A stretch of 64,000 nt of DNA from Chlamydiota bacterium (GCA_013288825.1 JABDBC010000002.1:1-64000); one strand, 5' to 3'. Positions 8,347 to 16,080 are shown, counted from the first letter of the stretch. Notes: a model not told the origin generated them from the letters alone. Numbers and translations are program-made.

Positions 8347-8871
8347 ATGGCTTCTACTACTTCTATAGGTGGAAACTACCCAATTTACACACCTTATACA
8401 AAAGCAGAATACGAATCAAAAGCTGATCTTGAAACAAGCGTTGAAGTTTATTATCAGAATAACCCTCCAATGGCTATTCGACTTAGTGAATCGATAAAGA
8501 AAACAATAAGGGATGCAACTAGTAATGAATCTGAAGCAGAGGATTTAATTAATGCTGCAAAATGGATCCAAGATCTAATTAATAGAGGTAGCATTCTTCT
8601 TAATGATGAAACTATCTCAAAACTCGAAGTAGGAGGGGGTGACTATTGGAATAATATTCGTATTCAACTCGGAAAAATAGCCCTAACAGATACAGGCAGG
8701 GAATTTTTTAATGCCGCGGATGAACGAAAAGGAGCCGGGGTTCATGACTCCAGTAAATATTTGGCAGATAAGAACAGTAATGTCCCTACCGCTCGTACTC
8801 GTATGCTCCTTGCTCGTGCCAATTTTACTGCTAAAGAATTTGATGTTCTCAAAGCTTTGGGACTCGTTTAA
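8347..8871 (+). CDS. Hypothetical protein, divergent single-module relative of the array proteins
   Basis: No known family is recognised. The 174-residue soluble protein has a Ser/Thr-rich start. Residues about 75-174 (WIQDLINRGSILL..., YWNNIRIQLGKIALTDTGREFF, then ANFTAKEFDVLKALGL) line up by eye with the repeated module of the 10887, 12052 and 14395 genes: an aromatic-xxDLI helix, a Y-x-N helix, a TxxG turn and a closing LTxEE-like helix. It is therefore probably a distant member of the same family with one module. It has an AGGGAG ribosome site and a consensus promoter. The homology rests on a visual alignment; the coding call is firm. Confidence 0.78.
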   Translation: MASTTSIGGNYPIYTPYTKAEYESKADLETSVEVYYQNNPPMAIRLSESIKKTIRDATSNESEAEDLINAAKWIQDLINRGSILLNDETISKLEVGGGDYWNNIRIQLGKIALTDTGREFFNAADERKGAGVHDSSKYLADKNSNVPTARTRMLLARANFTAKEFDVLKALGLV

Positions 8872-8950
8872 GTGTATTCAATAGCCAATTAATAAAGATC
8901 TCAGCTATAAGTGAGGGAGTAGCGATGTACAACAAAGGCGTTGCAGTTCT

Positions 8951-9580
8951 ATGTTTGGCAAGTTACTCCCCCGCACCACAGACTTCTACGCTTTCTTCGA
9001 AAAACATATCGCTATCGTCCTACAGGCTGTCGAAAAGCTTGCCGAAATGGTCCCCTGCTTACATCAAGAACATGAAAAACAAGCTGAAGCCATCGCTGTA
9101 CTCGAAAAACAAGCCGACAACATCACTCACCAATGCATCGAAACACTTCACAAAACCTTCATCACCCCTTTTGAACGCAACGACATCTACCGCCTCATCA
9201 CTCATATGGACGACATCCTCGACCTCATTGAAGATGTGGCTGCACGAATTGTTACATACAAAATGGACACTCGACAACACGAGATACAAACGCTGGTTAC
9301 GATTCTGATGTCTGCTGTCAAAGCATTGCAGGGGATTATTGCCATACTTCGCACATCAAAGCTTCCAAAAGATATCTCTCAACCCTTTGTCATCGTCCAT
9401 ACCCTTGAAAATGAAGGTGATAAGGAAGTCCGACGCCTAATTGGCAAACTTTTTGACGAAGAAAAAGATCCCTTTGCACTCATTAAATGGAAAGAGGTCT
9501 ATGAAAATCTTGAAGAAGCGATCGACTATTGCCAATCGGTCTCAAACATCATCGAAGGGGTCATGATTGAAAATAGCTGA
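8951..9580 (+). CDS. DUF47 / PhoU-like phosphate transport accessory protein
   Basis: This 209-residue all-helical protein (PF01865) is usually encoded beside low-affinity phosphate permeases and thought to regulate them. Family features are visible: an EKHIAIVLQAVEKL start, IAVLEKQADNITHQCIETL (about 46-64), FITPFERNDIYRLITHMDDILDLIED (about 70-95) and the closing YENLEEAIDYCQSVSNIIEGVMIE. The pit gene starts 12 nt downstream. The start is odd: the better ribosome site (GAGGGAG) precedes an ATG at 8925 in a different frame, and no upstream start exists in the DUF47 frame because of a stop at 8912. Either ATG 8951 is used with a weak site, or translation is coupled to a short leader. The pair matches C. 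trachomatis CT691-CT692 as I recall. Confidence 0.9.
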   Translation: MFGKLLPRTTDFYAFFEKHIAIVLQAVEKLAEMVPCLHQEHEKQAEAIAVLEKQADNITHQCIETLHKTFITPFERNDIYRLITHMDDILDLIEDVAARIVTYKMDTRQHEIQTLVTILMSAVKALQGIIAILRTSKLPKDISQPFVIVHTLENEGDKEVRRLIGKLFDEEKDPFALIKWKEVYENLEEAIDYCQSVSNIIEGVMIENS

Positions 9581-9592
9581 GTTCTACCTAAT

Positions 9593-10615
9593 ATGACCAT
9601 TACCATTTGCATTGTATCAATCGCGATCATCCTCGCCCTTTTGTTTGATGTACTTAATGGCTTCCATGATGCCGCAAATTCGATTGCAACTGTTGTGTCG
9701 ACGCGCGTTTTATCCCCCTTAGTTGCAGTAGCATGGGCAGCATTCTTTAATCTCGTTCCGATGCTCATCTTTGTTCCAAAAGTTGCCAACACCATTTCAC
9801 AAATCGTCAAAATTGAACCCAACGATTTTTCTTATGTCATTGTCATTTGTGCAGGCTTGCTAGGTGCCATCATTTGGAATCTGCTCACATGGTGGTGGAA
9901 ACTGCCTACAAGCTCTTCACATGCCCTTATTGGAGCCCTTTCTGGCGCTGGGATTGCTTATGGTGGGACAGAAGTTTTGCAACTTGAAATGCTCGAAACA
10001 ACGTTGGCATTCATCGTGATAGCCCCTCTAATGGGCTTTATTCTGGGATTCATCCTCATCCTTATCGTGTATTGGGGATGCCGCCATGGCCATCCCTCAA
10101 CAATTGACAAACATTTTCGCAAATGGCAACTGGTTTCTGCAGCATTGTATTCCATTGGACATGGTGCAAACGATGCTCAAAAGACCATGGGGATCATTAT
10201 GGCGCTTTTGTTGGCTTCGGGGATGATACATGAAGGCACCCACCTTTCTTTGGAAGAACCGCAAACCTTCTGGGTGATATTGTCTTGTCAATTGGCGATG
10301 TCGTTAGGGACAGCAATGGGGGGATGGCGCATCGTTAAAACAATGGGAATGAAAATCACCAAATTGCGGCCTATTGGAGGGTTTTGTGCGGAGACTGCCG
10401 GCGCCTTCACGCTATTTTTTGCGACCCATTTAGGGATTCCAGTTTCGACAACGCACACAATCACAGGATCGATCATAGGAATAGGTTCGGCCATTTATCG
10501 TCCTTCTCACATCAAGTGGGGCGTAGCGACCAAGATCCTTTGGGCATGGATATTTACAATACCAGCAGCAGGGATTATTGCAGCGAGTTTGTTCTATTTG
10601 ATGAGGATGATTTAG
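9593..10615 (+). CDS. pit: PiT family inorganic phosphate permease
   Basis: This 340-residue polytopic membrane protein imports phosphate, driven by protons or sodium. Both PiT signature repeats are present: FDVLNGFHDAANSIATVVSTR near the N terminus (about 19-39) and GHGANDAQKTMGIIMAL (about 190-206). A third conserved block, AETAGAFTLFFATHLGIPVSTTHTITG, follows near 265-291. About ten hydrophobic segments are visible. It starts 12 nt after the DUF47 gene and is probably translated from the same message. The C terminus (SLFYLMRMI) is normal. Just downstream is a relic of another gene's 3' end (10667-10705). Confidence 0.95.
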   Translation: MTITICIVSIAIILALLFDVLNGFHDAANSIATVVSTRVLSPLVAVAWAAFFNLVPMLIFVPKVANTISQIVKIEPNDFSYVIVICAGLLGAIIWNLLTWWWKLPTSSSHALIGALSGAGIAYGGTEVLQLEMLETTLAFIVIAPLMGFILGFILILIVYWGCRHGHPSTIDKHFRKWQLVSAALYSIGHGANDAQKTMGIIMALLLASGMIHEGTHLSLEEPQTFWVILSCQLAMSLGTAMGGWRIVKTMGMKITKLRPIGGFCAETAGAFTLFFATHLGIPVSTTHTITGSIIGIGSAIYRPSHIKWGVATKILWAWIFTIPAAGIIAASLFYLMRMI

Positions 10616-10666
10616 AGTCGCCTTTTCGCGAGCCTGCGAGCGAAACCGCAGGTGTGGGCCGATATT

Positions 10667-10705
10667 ACACCGCCTGAACCTGGCTGGGATGTCCCACCGA
10701 GTCTC
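10667..10705 (+). pseudogene. Relic 3' end of a paralogue of the 11447-11848 gene
   Basis: ACACCGCCTGAA and CCACCGAGTCTCGAA at 10667-10705 match the last codons of the 11447-11848 gene (TPPES...LPSLE) and are followed by the same GTGTGAAGGCTGAAGAAC terminator. Here the stop codon TAG has become TAT and the upstream coding part is missing. It marks where an array unit once ended. The match is short but extends without a break into the shared terminator and promoter region. Confidence 0.6.
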
Positions 10706-10716
10706 GAATATAGTGT

Positions 10717-10753
10717 GAAGGCTGAAGAACAACACAACAATTCTTCAGCCTTC
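10717..10753 (+). terminator. Rho-independent-like terminator, array copy 1
   Basis: GAAGGCTGAAGAA, an 11-nt loop and TTCTTCAGCCTTC form a 13-bp stem followed by a U-rich stretch (TTCTATTTTT). The same sequence recurs at 11854-11890 and, shortened, at 14200-14228. Confidence 0.85.
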
Positions 10754-10813
10754 GGTTCTATTTTTAAATACTTCTATTTTTACCACACAATTCTAATCAT
10801 GATATTAATTTAA

Positions 10814-10842
10814 TTGACTTTAATTCTTAATCTTGTTAGTAT
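10814..10842 (+). promoter_or_regulatory. Predicted promoter of array gene A
   Basis: TTGACT (10814-10819), 17 bp and TAGTAT (10837-10842). The position, and much of the flanking AT-rich sequence, correspond to the promoters at 11974 and 14317. Confidence 0.65.
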
Positions 10843-10886
10843 CGCATATAATTCATTAACACAAACAAGAAAAAAGGAGAAACATC

Positions 10887-11321
10887 ATGACTTCCGGAAT
10901 AAATATGGATTTGATCTTTGCGGGGATTAACAAGCTATCTCCATTAGAAGTGCGTCTACTAGGCTACGCAATAAGAGAAACAAGCGAACTTTTTATTGTT
11001 CAGGATCATGTTTCAGCAATTAAGAGCTACGAAAGCGGAGGCAGTATTAGATTAAGAACCGCTTCCCTTGGTAAATCTCATCTTTCCTATAAAAACGATT
11101 TTAATAGAATCGTTGGCCTAGCAGCAGAATCTCCAAAAGTCTTCGAATATTTTCAAGCTAGACAGGATCTATTCCAAAAACAGATGGCGTTTGTTTCTGA
11201 AGCTTCTAGAGAAACTCCTCTCGCAAAAGCTGCTAGAGATCTTAGTCCAGAAGCAAGAAAGATCATTAACGAACTCTTGATACCGTTTAACGAAACGGTT
11301 GCAGCTGCTAGGGCACGCTGA
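10887..11321 (+). CDS. Array protein A: one-module member of a novel repeat family
   Basis: No known domain is recognised. The 144-residue protein starts MTSGI, as do the larger paralogues at 12052 and 14395. Residues about 44-140 align with their N-terminal module: SIRLRTASLGKSHLSYKNDFNRIV matches IRxRTDIQPSRVAKTSxxYKNAFNEI, and DLSPEARKIINELLIPFNETV matches LTPEAQKILHELLQPFDESL. It therefore has one module where its neighbours have three and five. It is predicted helical and soluble with no signal peptide. AAGGAG supports the start, and a matching promoter lies upstream. It is probably expressed as its own unit. Function is unknown; a lineage-specific secreted protein is one possibility. 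Confidence 0.82.
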   Translation: MTSGINMDLIFAGINKLSPLEVRLLGYAIRETSELFIVQDHVSAIKSYESGGSIRLRTASLGKSHLSYKNDFNRIVGLAAESPKVFEYFQARQDLFQKQMAFVSEASRETPLAKAARDLSPEARKIINELLIPFNETVAAARAR

Positions 11322-11375
11322 GTACGTTAAGAGAACTTCTAACATTTCCTGAATTACATTTGAATTACTTTTCGT

Positions 11376-11404
11376 TTGCCGAAAATTATTTAATTCTTTA
11401 TAAT
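11376..11404 (+). promoter_or_regulatory. Predicted promoter of the 11447 gene
   Basis: TTGCCG (11376-11381), 17 bp and TATAAT (11399-11404), about 42 nt before the ATG. Confidence 0.6.
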
Positions 11405-11446
11405 TCGTATCGCAAACAAACTTAACTTAACAAATAAGGAGATATC

Positions 11447-11848
11447 ATGAGTTTTATTGGAGGAGTCGGAGGACTTGGTGGAGGACTTGGTGAGGCGCGG
11501 CATAAATTGGATGCTGCAACAGGACCTGCTGCAACTTCTACAGACATAGGACGAAAAGAAGTGGGTTCATGGACTGAATTAAATGCTAATTTGACAAGCG
11601 AACAAAGGAATCTGATCAACTCGTTACTTTCCCAACGCGGCTTCAATGTCGGACCTCATATGACTGAAGCAGACATTACTAAAGCTGTACAAGAACTTGA
11701 AAAGCTTATTAAACTGTTTATTAGTACTACTCAGAATTCAGAAACCAATAAAAAATCAATCGTTGAAGATTTCCCTTCACATGCACCTACCACTGCCGGT
11801 AGTACACCGCCTGAATCTGGCGAGGACACCCTACCGAGTCTCGAATAG
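11447..11848 (+). CDS. Gly-rich N-terminus hypothetical protein of the array
   Basis: No known family is recognised. The 133-residue protein starts with a glycine-rich stretch (residues 5-15, GGVGGLGGGLG), then a polar linker. A helical core follows (about 43-95), containing NLTSEQRNLINSLL, which resembles the LSPEDxxTIxxLL end helix of the array module. A Pro/Ser/Thr-rich tail ends in LPSLE. AAGGAG precedes ATG 11447. The C-terminal codons and terminator are duplicated as a relic at 10667-10753, so a second copy of this gene once lay before array gene A. Function is unknown. Confidence 0.78.
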   Translation: MSFIGGVGGLGGGLGEARHKLDAATGPAATSTDIGRKEVGSWTELNANLTSEQRNLINSLLSQRGFNVGPHMTEADITKAVQELEKLIKLFISTTQNSETNKKSIVEDFPSHAPTTAGSTPPESGEDTLPSLE

Positions 11849-11853
11849 AGTGT

Positions 11854-11890
11854 GAAGGCTGAAGAACAACACAACAATTCTTCAGCCTTC
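11854..11890 (+). terminator. Terminator, array copy 2
   Basis: The same 13-bp GAAGGCTGAAGAA stem as at 10717, followed by TTTTATTTTT. It ends the transcript of the 11447 gene. Confidence 0.88.
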
Positions 11891-11973
11891 AGTTTTATTT
11901 TTAAATACTTCTATTTTATCCTACTCTATTTTTCCATACCTATCAGTCATTATATTAATCATATTAATTTAAG

Positions 11974-12003
11974 TTGATCTCAATTACTTAATTGTGATAC
12001 TAT
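11974..12003 (+). promoter_or_regulatory. Predicted promoter of array gene B
   Basis: TTGATC (11974-11979), 18 bp and TACTAT (11998-12003). The segment is almost identical to 14317-14346 and to the relic at 16072-16101. Confidence 0.65.
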
Positions 12004-12051
12004 CGCTCATCATTCATTAACATTCATCAACACAAAATAAGGAGATACATC

Positions 12052-13137
12052 ATGACTTCCGGAATAGGCTCACGCTCAAAAGATCTGTGGAATTACCCAG
12101 TTTATTTATTCGGCCATGCAGATGAAGAAGAAAATTTAAAAAAGTTGCAGGCTGGTGTTGACAATACTGTACAAGCACTGCTGCACATTAAAAAAGTGAC
12201 TACCTTTGTCAATGATTTAATAGAAAAAAACTACATTCGCTTTCGAACTGATATCCAACCTTCGCGGGTGGCCAAAACCTCTCTCGCTTACAAAAACGCT
12301 TTTAATGAAATTGCTTATGTAGCTAGTACTGTCGAAGGGCATCCTTATCTGACTGCTATACAAAAAGCCATGCGAGAGAATTTAATGGCATACTTCATTT
12401 CTATGGCATCTGGAGGAGATGACGATGGTCCAAGCGTAAATACTTCTGCTGCCCAAACATCTCTAGCAATTGCTGCCAAAACTCTTACTCCTGAAGCACA
12501 GAAAATCCTTCATGAACTCTTACAACCCTTTGACGAGTCTTTGAATGGGTCTATAAAGTATCTTGAGGCTATACCGTGGATTCGCGAGCTCCATACTGAA
12601 GGAATGTTTGCCTTTAGAGAAGAAATCCCAGTGACTCTTGATGAAGCCTACAAAAGATTGGCCGATATTATTGCACGCAAAGGAGAAGAATATTTTACTT
12701 TAAGAAACGCTATCGAATTCGGAACACTTGATCCATTTGAGCTTATGCAAAAGATAGACGATTTTGATTGGACCGTTCAAAATCTTAGTCCAGAAGATTT
12801 AGCGACTATTAATGCTCTATTACCCCCTTTTGAAGAAACTCTACATCTTAAACTGATTGATTCATTTCGTGAATTAGATACCGAGGGATGGCTCGGCCTT
12901 AATCCTTCTGTTTCAACGCAAATGTCCCCTGAAGAAGTTTTTGTAAAACTCGCTAACGTATGGTGGTCTTCTGAAGGAAGAGAGTATTTTAATATTAGAT
13001 TCCTAATCGCGCAACAGAAAAAACATACAAATGATATTGCTTTACTACACAGACTTAAAAACGCCTTTGAAGCTCTTAGTCTCAGAGATCAAGAGACTAT
13101 TGGTTTTTTGTTATTAGAGTTTGACATTGATGGCTGA
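12052..13137 (+). CDS. Array protein B: three-module repeat protein
   Basis: No known domain is recognised. The 361 residues comprise an N-terminal module (about 45-167, closing with LTPEAQKILHELLQPFDESL) and two further modules. The second (about 175-265) runs from WIRELHTEGMFAF to LSPEDLATINALLPPFEETL. The third (about 268-361) runs from SFRELDTEGW to LSLRDQETIGFLLLEFD. All share the pattern W/F-hxEL, a GxEYFxxR helix and a closing LSPEDxxTIxxLLxxFE helix. Nucleotide identity to the 14395 gene is high. The last codons (DIDG, stop) are formed by the GGCTGAAAGCC palindrome of the inserted IS200-like element, so the native C terminus has been replaced. AAGGAG precedes the start. Predicted helical and soluble; function unknown. 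Confidence 0.85.
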   Translation: MTSGIGSRSKDLWNYPVYLFGHADEEENLKKLQAGVDNTVQALLHIKKVTTFVNDLIEKNYIRFRTDIQPSRVAKTSLAYKNAFNEIAYVASTVEGHPYLTAIQKAMRENLMAYFISMASGGDDDGPSVNTSAAQTSLAIAAKTLTPEAQKILHELLQPFDESLNGSIKYLEAIPWIRELHTEGMFAFREEIPVTLDEAYKRLADIIARKGEEYFTLRNAIEFGTLDPFELMQKIDDFDWTVQNLSPEDLATINALLPPFEETLHLKLIDSFRELDTEGWLGLNPSVSTQMSPEEVFVKLANVWWSSEGREYFNIRFLIAQQKKHTNDIALLHRLKNAFEALSLRDQETIGFLLLEFDIDG

Positions 13138-13160
13138 AAGCCTGACGTATAAAAGCCTAG

Positions 13161-13321
13161 TACACTGTAAGGTAAATCCGTCCAAGTAAAAACTTCGCGA
13201 AAGCTCCCGCGGTTGAACGATCGTAAGTCACCCAATATTAGCAATATGGGGTGACTTACGATCGATTCAACCCCGGGGCTTTGGCGGAGTTTTTACTGGC
13301 ACGGATTTACCTTACAGTGTA
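13161..13321. mobile_element. MITE with long terminal inverted repeats and CTAG duplication
   Basis: TACACTGTAAGGTAAATCCGT at the left is mirrored at the right end. The inverted similarity continues inward for about 75 bp with small interruptions, around an ATATTAGCAATAT-like centre. CTAG flanks both sides (13157-13160 and 13322-13325). Removing the 161 bp plus one CTAG restores AAAAGCCTAGGGCAACGCC, which is exactly what the intact right border of the surrounding element shows. The insertion is therefore later than the RAYT element. No coding capacity. Confidence 0.88.
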
Positions 13322-13395
13322 CTAGGGCAACGCCCTAGGTATGTCCAGAGTTAACTCTCAGGCTGAAAGCCTGATGTATAGTATACAAAATCATG

Positions 13396-13848
13396 CTAGT
13401 CCCAAAGATATCTCTCATCAAACGGAACCCGATTGAGTTGGAGAATCTTACGATATTCATCTTGGAAGGATTGAGTTTTGTGATGTTCCTTCTGGTTGGA
13501 AATATATGTTATAACTGCTCCATGCATGGACTCACTTACAGAAAATGCTCCATATCCTTTTTGCCAGGAGAAATCTCTATAATTTGTACCCTTTGTTTTG
13601 ATCCATTTTGACGAGTTTTTTTTGATTTCTTCTAGAAAGTCACTAATGGACAAAGTGCGTGGTAACGTAGCAAAGAGATGTACATGGTCAGCAATTCCTC
13701 CAATCTTATGCACGTAACTTCCACGGGATGCAACGATAGAAGTCATAAAAGCATATAGCTCAGGTTCAATAATATCGTCTATAAAAGGATGACGGTTTTT
13801 AGTGCTGAAGATAATATGTAAGAGTACGTTGGAGAGGGATTGTGACAT
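13396..13848 (-). CDS. tnpA: Y1 (HUH) transposase, IS200/RAYT type
   Basis: This single-strand DNA transposase of 150 residues matches the usual length of about 150. The HUH metal motif is GGIADHVHLF (His55, His57). The catalytic tyrosine is probably Tyr114 in AVITYISNQKEHH, and WQKGYGAFSV (about 95-104) is the conserved core. The C-terminal FQDEYRKILQLNRVPFDERYLWD is typical of the REP-associated/IS200-like subgroup. The frame is intact, so it may be active. REP-like palindromes on both sides fit the known partnership of RAYT proteins with REP sequences, and a related REP pair without a transposase lies at 1451-1522. Confidence 0.92.
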   Translation of the reverse strand: MSQSLSNVLLHIIFSTKNRHPFIDDIIEPELYAFMTSIVASRGSYVHKIGGIADHVHLFATLPRTLSISDFLEEIKKNSSKWIKTKGTNYRDFSWQKGYGAFSVSESMHGAVITYISNQKEHHKTQSFQDEYRKILQLNRVPFDERYLWD

Positions 13849-14068
13849 ATTTATTTCTCAGGTTGTGTTAGTGTTGGTGTTATGGTGTTTGGTTATGGTG
13901 TTGGTGTTATGGACTAAGATACATACGATTTCAAATTTAAATAGCACATCTCATCTTACTGAAATGGGATTTGTTTTGCATCAACTGTGTTTGCTATACG
14001 TCAGGCTTTCAGCCTGAAAATTAACTCTGGGCGTACCTAGGGCGTTGCCCTAGGCTTTTATACGTCAG

Positions 14069-14200
14069 GCCGTTGGCCTGGTGTGGAGGTCTCATGTTGC
14101 CGTTGGCCTGGTGTGGAGGTCTCATGTTGCCGTTGGCCTGGTGTGTATGCCTCATGTTGCCGTTGGCCTGGTGTGGATATCTCATGTTGCCGTTGGCCTG
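14069..14200. repeat. 30-bp tandem repeat, about 4.4 copies
   Basis: GCCGTTGGCCTGGTGTGGAG... (30 bp) is repeated at 14069, 14099, 14129 and 14159, with a partial copy at 14189-14200. Copies 3 and 4 have a few substitutions. Each unit begins with the GGCCGTTGGCCTG end of the REP element, so the array grew from the element's right edge. Short ORFs through it are artefacts of a period divisible by three. There are no spacers, so this is not CRISPR. Confidence 0.93.
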
Positions 14201-14228
14201 CTGAAGAACAACACAACAATTCTTCAGC
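14200..14228 (+). terminator. Terminator, array copy 3 (displaced)
   Basis: GCTGAAGAA / TTCTTCAGC stem with the same 11-nt loop and TTTTATTTTT tract as copies 1 and 2. The outer 4 bp of the left arm have been lost to the tandem repeat. It was originally the terminator of array gene B, now more than 1 kb away. Confidence 0.82.
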
Positions 14229-14316
14229 CTTCAGTTTTATTTTTAAATACTTCTATTTTATCCTACTCTATTTTTTCACACCTCTCTAGTCATTATATTA
14301 ATCATACTAATTTAAA

Positions 14317-14346
14317 TTGATCTCAATTACTTAATTGTGATACTAT
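14317..14346 (+). promoter_or_regulatory. Predicted promoter of array gene C
   Basis: TTGATC (14317-14322), 18 bp and TACTAT (14341-14346), almost identical to the gene B promoter. Confidence 0.65.
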
Positions 14347-14394
14347 CATTTATTATTTATTACCATTCATCAACACAAAATAAAGAGATACTTC

Positions 14395-16080
14395 ATGACT
14401 TCCGGAATAGGCCACCGCGCAGAAGATCTGTGGAATGATCCAGTTCATCTATTCGGCCATAGAGATGAAGAAGAAAATTTAAAAAAGTTGCAGGCTGGTG
14501 TTGACAATACTGTACAAGCACTGCTGCGCATTGAAGTAGTGACTGCCTTTGTCAATGATTTAATAGAAAAAAACCACATTCGCCTTCGAACTGATATCCA
14601 GCCTTCGCGTGTGGCCAAAACCTCTGTCAGTTACAAAAACGCTTTTAATGAAATTGTTTATGTAGCTAGTACTGTCGCAGGACACCGTTATCTAACTGCT
14701 ATACATAAAGCCATGCAAGAGAATTTAAAGGCATACTTCGATTATAAGGAAGCTGGACGAGATGGTGATGATCCAAGCGCAAATACTTCTGCTGCCCAAT
14801 CGTCTCTAGCAATTATTGCCAAAACTCTTCCTTCAGAAGCAGAGAAAACCCTTCATGAACTCTTACAACCCTTTGACGTATCTTTGGATGGGGCTATAGT
14901 CCATCAAGAAGCTCTTGAGTGGATTCGCGAGTTCCATAGTAAAAAAAAGTTTGCCTTTAAAGAGGAAATCCCACTGACCCTTGATGAAGCCTACAAAAGA
15001 TTGGCCGATTTTATTGCACGCAAAGAAGTAAAATATTTTACTTTAAGAAACGTTATCGAATTTGGAACACTTAATCCAATTGAGCTTATACGAACAATAA
15101 ACTTTTTTGATAGGTACGTTAAAGGTTTCAGTCCAGAAGATTTAGGAACTATTACTGGTCTATTACCACCTTTTGAAGAAACTCTACGCCTTAAACTGAT
15201 TGATTCATTTCGTACTTTAGCTATGGGGGAACCGTTCGGCGTTGATCCTTCTGTTTTAAATCGAATATCCGCTGAAGAAATTTCTGTAAAACTCGCTGAC
15301 GTATGGTGGTCTTCTGAAGGAAGAGAGTATTTTAATATTAGATTCATAATCGTACAAAAAGAACCTCCATGTGATATTGCTTTACGAGACCAGCTTGACA
15401 GCGCCCTTAATGCTCTTGATCCCGAAGCAAAAGAAACTATTAATACGTTTTTATTACCGTTTGAATCTGATGATATTGCTGAGGAAATAGACCATCAAGA
15501 AGCTCTTGAGTGGATTCGCGAGTTCCATAGTAACAAAATGTTTGCCTTTAGAGAGGAAATCCCAGTGACTCTTGATGAAGCCTACAAAAGATTGGCCGAT
15601 ATTATTGCACGCAAAGGAGAAGAATATTTTACTTTAAGGAACACTATCGAATTCGAAACACTTAATCCAATTGAGCTTATACAAAAAATAGACGATTTTG
15701 ATGGGACCGTTAAAGATCTTAGCCCAAAAGATTTAGGAACTATTGCTGGTCTATTACCACCTTTTGAAGCAACTCTACGCCTTAAACTGATTGGTTCATT
15801 TCGTGAATTAGGTACCAAGGGATGGCTCGGCCTTGATCCTTCTGTTTTAAATCGAATATCTCCTGAAGAAGTTTCTGTAAAACTCGCTGACGTATGGTGG
15901 TCTTCTGAAGGAAGAGAGTATTTTAATATTAGATTCATAATCGTACAAAAAGAACCTCCATATGATATTGCCTTACTACACAAGCTTGAAAGCGCTTTTA
16001 AAGCACTTAACGTCGAAGAACGAGCAACTATTAACGAGTATTTATTAGAGTTTGATCCTGTCGACTTTAGTTTGATCTAA
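14395..16080 (+). CDS. Array protein C: five-module repeat protein
   Basis: The 561-residue protein is the largest member of the local family. It consists of an N-terminal module (about 45-167) followed by a two-module block of 197 residues present twice: HQEALEWIREFHS begins at residue 170 and again at 367. The two copies are nearly identical at DNA level in places (for example 14902-14940 and 15493-15531), which points to recent unequal crossing-over. Each module ends in a FSPEDLGTITGLLPPFEETL-like helix, and VWWSSEGREYFNIRF is a conserved core. Relative to gene B the extra block adds two modules. The last codons (SLI, stop) overlap a promoter-like sequence that belongs to a lost further copy. 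No signal peptide or known domain. Function unknown. Confidence 0.86.
   Translation: MTSGIGHRAEDLWNDPVHLFGHRDEEENLKKLQAGVDNTVQALLRIEVVTAFVNDLIEKNHIRLRTDIQPSRVAKTSVSYKNAFNEIVYVASTVAGHRYLTAIHKAMQENLKAYFDYKEAGRDGDDPSANTSAAQSSLAIIAKTLPSEAEKTLHELLQPFDVSLDGAIVHQEALEWIREFHSKKKFAFKEEIPLTLDEAYKRLADFIARKEVKYFTLRNVIEFGTLNPIELIRTINFFDRYVKGFSPEDLGTITGLLPPFEETLRLKLIDSFRTLAMGEPFGVDPSVLNRISAEEISVKLADVWWSSEGREYFNIRFIIVQKEPPCDIALRDQLDSALNALDPEAKETINTFLLPFESDDIAEEIDHQEALEWIREFHSNKMFAFREEIPVTLDEAYKRLADIIARKGEEYFTLRNTIEFETLNPIELIQKIDDFDGTVKDLSPKDLGTIAGLLPPFEATLRLKLIGSFRELGTKGWLGLDPSVLNRISPEEVSVKLADVWWSSEGREYFNIRFIIVQKEPPYDIALLHKLESAFKALNVEERATINEYLLEFDPVDFSLI

Larger units (their letters stand above)
13127..14080 (-). 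mobile_element. IS200-like / RAYT element bordered by REP palindromes
   Basis: A Y1 transposase gene (13396-13848, minus strand) lies between inverted border segments. Each border holds CAGGCTGAAAGCCTG, ACTCT-AGAGTTAA-like and CCTAGGGCAACGCCCTAGG palindromes and the CCTGACGTATA tail: left about 13133-13383, right about 13995-14080. The left border is split by a 161-bp MITE. The element separates array gene B from its terminator, now at 14200. It is about 950 bp with the MITE, or about 790 bp without. Exact ends are uncertain, because IS200-type elements make no target duplication. Confidence 0.8.

Noticed and set aside
8925-9308. 127-aa ORF with good ribosome site overlapping the DUF47 gene
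   Set aside because: Its composition (Ser/Lys/Thr runs) is that of a shifted frame of DUF47, whose own frame has clear family motifs. Kept only as a remark on the start.
14069-14200. Possible CRISPR array
   Set aside because: The 30-bp units abut without unique spacers and no cas genes are present.
14081-14320. ORFs of 79 and 68 aa (MWRSHVAVG..., MEVSCCRWPG...)
   Set aside because: They are by-products of a 30-bp tandem repeat whose period is a multiple of three; no ribosome site.
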